Source: Dehalococcoidales bacterium
GTDB lineage: Bacteria; Chloroflexota; Dehalococcoidia; Dehalococcoidales; CSSed11-197
Length of the DNA: 7,163 bases
Assembly (NCBI GenBank): GCA_028705415.1
Contig: JAQWDO010000041.1
Coordinates: forward strand, 1 to 7,163
Direction of reading: 5' to 3'
Every line of letters starts with the position of its first letter. Within the stretch, counting starts at the first letter, position 1. The notes below the pieces were generated by a model, which did no database searches, was not told the origin of the DNA, and saw nothing but the letters and a program-made list of their open reading frames with translations. This document shows, in pieces, positions 5,733 to 7,163 of this stretch. The position numbers and the translations under genes are program-made.

Positions 5733-6687
5733 CCATAGAATCAGCTAACGCATATAGAGATTCTTTGCTCGGATTTGCCGGCAATGCTTCAAGACCCTTG
5801 CAAGCAGTCCTGGAGTATCCAAGGGCGGTTTCTATACATTCTTCCAGAATCGGTGTCGTCTTTACCAAACTGATTGCCTCAGCAATATTATTGGCAACAT
5901 TGCCCTTTTTCTCAAACAAACGGGTAACCGGATTATCACCCGGGTAACGCTCAAGTATTTTGAGAGATGGCAGTGTTACTGTTCCCTGTAACAAATCGGA
6001 AGCAACCGGTTTACCCAGCTCCTCCTCAGTTCCGGTAAAATCCAGAACATCATCCATGATTTGAAAAGCTATTCCCAGATTCATGCCATAATCCTTTAGC
6101 ACCTGCACGGATTCTTCCGGTGCACCGCTAAGGGCAGCCCCCGTTTCTGTAGCCATTGCAAAAAGAGAAGCAGTTTTTCCAATAATGCGTTTCAGGTACT
6201 GGTCATACCCCTGTACCATGTTAAAGGCACTAAAGCTTTGACGAAGCTCTCCGGTTGATATGCTCGCAAGTGCCCCGGCAAACAGTTTTACCGCGCGGAG
6301 GCTTTCTGTTTCTGCTGCAAACTCAGCTGCGCAGGCAAACAGATAGTCTCCCAGGACAATTGCCTTGTCGGAACCCCAGATAGAATTAATGGTAGGTTTA
6401 CCCCGGCGTGTATCAGCTTTATCAATAGCATCATCATGTACCAGTGTTGCGACGTGCAGCATTTCGGCTGAAGTCGCCATGGGCAACAACTTGTCGGGGA
6501 GATAGGTGTAAAAACTGCCAGAGTGAAGCACCAGGAGAGGCCTTAAAAGCTTCCCTCCTCCGAGTATCTGTCCAAGCATTTTTTCCGAATCAGGAAAGTT
6601 GGTAATCCCAGCCGGAGAAAAACTGCACAGTTTGTTTTTTACCCGCTCCAGATCATGGCTAACCGGACCGTATATTATATCCTTCAC
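5716..6687 (-). CDS. Polyprenyl (long-chain trans-prenyl) diphosphate synthase
   Basis: This is a class I trans-isoprenyl diphosphate synthase of 323 residues that condenses isopentenyl diphosphate onto an allylic primer. Visible motifs are GGGKLLRP (43-50, substrate-binding K46 and R49), the first aspartate-rich motif DDAID (85-89) followed by R94-R95, K171 in IGKTASLF, and the second aspartate-rich motif DDVLD (212-216) with a downstream GKPVASDLLQG. The fifth residue before the first aspartate motif is A80, and no bulky aromatic sits at 80 or 81. By the known chain-length rule this points to a long product (heptaprenyl or longer), as used for quinone side chains, rather than farnesyl diphosphate. 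The exact length is not determined. The start is GTG 6687, with GGAGG at 6696-6692, a short 4-base spacer. It begins 12 bases after the metG stop, so the two are likely co-transcribed. ispB- or hepT-like; symbol withheld. Confidence 0.93.
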   Translation of the reverse strand: MKDIIYGPVSHDLERVKNKLCSFSPAGITNFPDSEKMLGQILGGGKLLRPLLVLHSGSFYTYLPDKLLPMATSAEMLHVATLVHDDAIDKADTRRGKPTINSIWGSDKAIVLGDYLFACAAEFAAETESLRAVKLFAGALASISTGELRQSFSAFNMVQGYDQYLKRIIGKTASLFAMATETGAALSGAPEESVQVLKDYGMNLGIAFQIMDDVLDFTGTEEELGKPVASDLLQGTVTLPSLKILERYPGDNPVTRLFEKKGNVANNIAEAISLVKTTPILEECIETALGYSRTACKGLEALPANPSKESLYALADSMVKRRN

Positions 6688-6691
6688 CTTG

Positions 6692-6696
6692 CCTCC
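6692..6696 (-). promoter_or_regulatory. Ribosome binding site of the prenyl synthase gene
   Basis: The minus strand reads GGAGG from 6696 to 6692, 4 bases before GTG 6687. An ATG at 6698 overlaps the site but is out of frame and stops after four codons. GTG 6687 is therefore the best start, although the spacing is short. Confidence 0.55.
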
Positions 6697-6699
6697 ATG

Positions 6700-7163
6700 T
6701 TATTTACCCAGCCGGCTGGTTTCCTCTTCTACCACTGATTCATCCAGCTTGGTAAACAGAGGCTCCGGTGCCTTCAGTTTCTGGCCAGGTTCCAAATTGG
6801 TTATTTTCCAACCTTGATCTTCAACCTTTCCGCAATATCCAAGAAACTGGTGCAGTTTCTGTGAAGAAAACGGAAGGAAGGGGTACATTACCGTTTTAAG
6901 GATATCGATAACAGAAAGTGCAACATACAGAGATGTCGCTGCTTTCTGCCTGTCCTGTTTTATAACTTTCCAGGGAGATTTCTCCTCAAGATACCGGTTG
7001 GCATCACCAGCCAGGGTCATGGCAGTTCTGATCGCCTCCCTGAAATGGCAGCCGGCAAGCATATCATCGATGTGCCTGAAAGCCGCTTCGGATTTATCAA
7101 GCAGTGCAAGGTCTGCCGGATCGAAATCCCCGGGTTCCGGAACAGCCCCGTCAAAATTCCGGT
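6700..7163 (-). CDS. metG: Methionyl-tRNA synthetase, C-terminal part (cut by window edge)
   Basis: The minus-strand frame is open from the window edge to TAA at 6702-6700, giving about 153 C-terminal residues. They match the alpha-helical anticodon-binding domain of class Ia MetRS. A lead-in with FDGAVPEPGDFD is followed by a helix containing GDANRYLEEKSPWKV, then MYPFLPFSSQKLHQFLG and the closing PEPLFTKLD. MetRS charges tRNA-Met in the cytoplasm. The catalytic domain with its HIGH and KMSKS motifs lies beyond the window. The protein ends shortly after the anticodon-binding domain, so this form lacks the extra C-terminal tRNA-binding (OB-fold) domain found in E. coli MetRS. The internal ATG at 7062 is not the start, because the family match continues upstream to the edge. 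The prenyl synthase gene begins 12 bases downstream. Confidence 0.93.
   Translation of the reverse strand, partial: RNFDGAVPEPGDFDPADLALLDKSEAAFRHIDDMLAGCHFREAIRTAMTLAGDANRYLEEKSPWKVIKQDRQKAATSLYVALSVIDILKTVMYPFLPFSSQKLHQFLGYCGKVEDQGWKITNLEPGQKLKAPEPLFTKLDESVVEEETSRLGK

Noticed and set aside
5737..5764. AGAATC/GATTCT repeat just after moaE, as a terminator
   Set aside because: Six mostly A-T pairs with a 16-base loop inside the prenyl synthase coding region, followed by only a short T run.

Overview
The window is a compact stretch of bacterial housekeeping genes with moderate G+C (mid to high 40s % by eye). It holds seven genes, six complete and one cut by the right edge, plus the last codons of an eighth at the left edge. 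The FtsH sequence, the fusion of TsaB to a HAD hydrolase and the long-chain polyprenyl diphosphate synthase beside metG fit a Chloroflexota bacterium of the class Dehalococcoidia. I recall a composite 'glycoprotease / beta-phosphoglucomutase-family hydrolase' annotation from Dehalococcoides. That assignment is inference from resemblance; nothing here was searched.

Layout. Bases 1-1842 (+) carry the tail of an unidentified ORF, tsaB fused to a HAD-phosphatase domain, and ndk. Bases 1849-2193 (-) carry rsfS, tail to tail with ndk, 6 bases away. Its best start is a CTG codon, which gives back an N-terminal helix that the first ordinary start codon would remove. Bases 2194-2295 are a short divergent promoter region with two extended -10 elements. 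Bases 2296-3135 (+) encode an endonuclease IV-like TIM-barrel protein that looks leaderless. Bases 3136-3351 form the only sizeable gap; it can be folded extensively and is flanked by two candidate promoters, the second of which serves ftsH. Bases 3352-5732 (+) hold ftsH and moaE as a pair. Bases 5716-7163 (-) hold a trans-polyprenyl diphosphate synthase downstream of metG, and the synthase and moaE overlap tail to tail by 17 bases.

Roles. The genes cover tRNA modification (t6A37, TsaB), nucleotide balance (Ndk), ribosome silencing (RsfS), DNA repair or a related TIM-barrel activity (Nfo-like), membrane protein quality control (FtsH), molybdopterin synthesis (MoaE), quinone side-chain or polyprenyl carrier synthesis (prenyl synthase) and tRNA charging (MetRS). 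They do not form one pathway. I see no mobile element, CRISPR array, tRNA or rRNA.

Most notable are the TsaB-HAD fusion, the probable CTG start of rsfS, the leaderless promoter arrangement, an Nfo-like protein with one metal ligand replaced, and the foldable promoter-preceded gap upstream of ftsH. No clear new multi-gene system is visible.
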